Assembly (NCBI GenBank): GCA_026989715.1
Contig: JALSIU010000030.1
Location: forward strand, 1-6,181
DNA from: Methylomonas sp.
GTDB lineage: Bacteria > Pseudomonadota > Gammaproteobacteria > Methylococcales > Methylomonadaceae
DNA length: 6,181 bases
Direction of reading: 5' to 3'
Shown: one piece after another, positions 6,096-6,181 of the stretch
Layout of the letters: the number at the start of each line of letters is the position of its first letter
Numbering within the stretch: the first letter of the stretch is position 1
Notes under the pieces: generated by a model
What the model was told of the DNA's origin: nothing
The model's database searches: none
The model's input: the letters and a program-made list of their open reading frames with translations, nothing else
Program-made: the position numbers and the translations under genes

Positions 6096-6181
6096 TTAAG
6101 TTGCCCAAATAATTTGTTTGTCCATAAATTGTTGTAATGCATCTAGCGCGGGTTCTCGATGTGAGTCATTCAACTGACCTG
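6096..6181 (-). CDS. C-terminal end of an unidentified protein (start outside window)
   Basis: On the minus strand one frame is open from the window edge to TAA at 6098-6096, giving 27 full codons. The other two minus frames meet stops within the first few codons from the edge. The tail contains REPALDALQQFMDKQ and ends in IIWAT; it is mildly amphipathic, without a membrane segment or a motif I recognise. It would lie 57 bases upstream of the cobB ATG (39 bases from the alternative TTG), in the same direction, so it could belong to the same operon and perhaps to corrinoid metabolism. That link rests on position only. A short plus-strand frame from ATG at 6137 is also open to the edge but has no ribosome binding site. 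Confidence 0.55.
   Translation of the reverse strand, partial: GQLNDSHREPALDALQQFMDKQIIWAT

Noticed and set aside
6039..6181. Cobalamin riboswitch in front of cobB
   Set aside because: The untranslated gap is at most 57 bases, far too short for the roughly 200-base cobalamin element, and no B12-box-like sequence was seen. Any such element would lie further upstream, outside the window.

Overview
The window looks like an ordinary housekeeping stretch of a gammaproteobacterial chromosome. The evidence is an Mfd C-terminal half that closely resembles enterobacterial Mfd from memory, a CsiV-family gene directly downstream of it, and a UbiX of the quinone-pathway type. Base composition appears moderately AT-rich, with many TTA/TTG, ATT and AAA codons. 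The exact order or genus cannot be read from the sequence. There is no transposase, integrase, phage gene, CRISPR array, rRNA or tRNA that I can support.

Plus strand, 1-2587: the 3' half of mfd (transcription-repair coupling factor), then csiV (periplasmic peptidoglycan-binding protein family), then a small lipoprotein with a Kazal-like six-cysteine domain. mfd and csiV overlap by 4 bases (ATGA). The lipoprotein most likely starts at 2354, inside its longer open frame, because a Shine-Dalgarno sequence and a lipobox both point to that start. The three genes appear to form one transcription unit that moves from DNA repair to cell-envelope functions.

Minus strand, 6181-2597, converging on the first block with only 9 bases between stops. 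In transcription order: the last 27 codons of an unidentified gene; cobB/cbiA (cobyrinate a,c-diamide synthase); cobO (corrinoid adenosyltransferase), which begins on the base after the cobB stop; a 110-base spacer with a palindrome and a hairpin that resembles a dispersed intergenic repeat; an alpha/beta hydrolase of the proline iminopeptidase family; and ubiX (flavin prenyltransferase), whose start overlaps the hydrolase stop by one base. CobB and CobO act in the same pathway: CobB amidates side chains a and c of the corrin ring and CobO then adenosylates the cobalt. UbiX supplies prenylated FMN for UbiD-type decarboxylases, classically in ubiquinone synthesis, and no ubiD is in view.

I found no convincing new system. 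The best leads are the iminopeptidase-like hydrolase, which keeps its catalytic triad but appears to have lost both glutamates known to bind the substrate amino group, and the small Kazal-like lipoprotein attached to the mfd-csiV unit.
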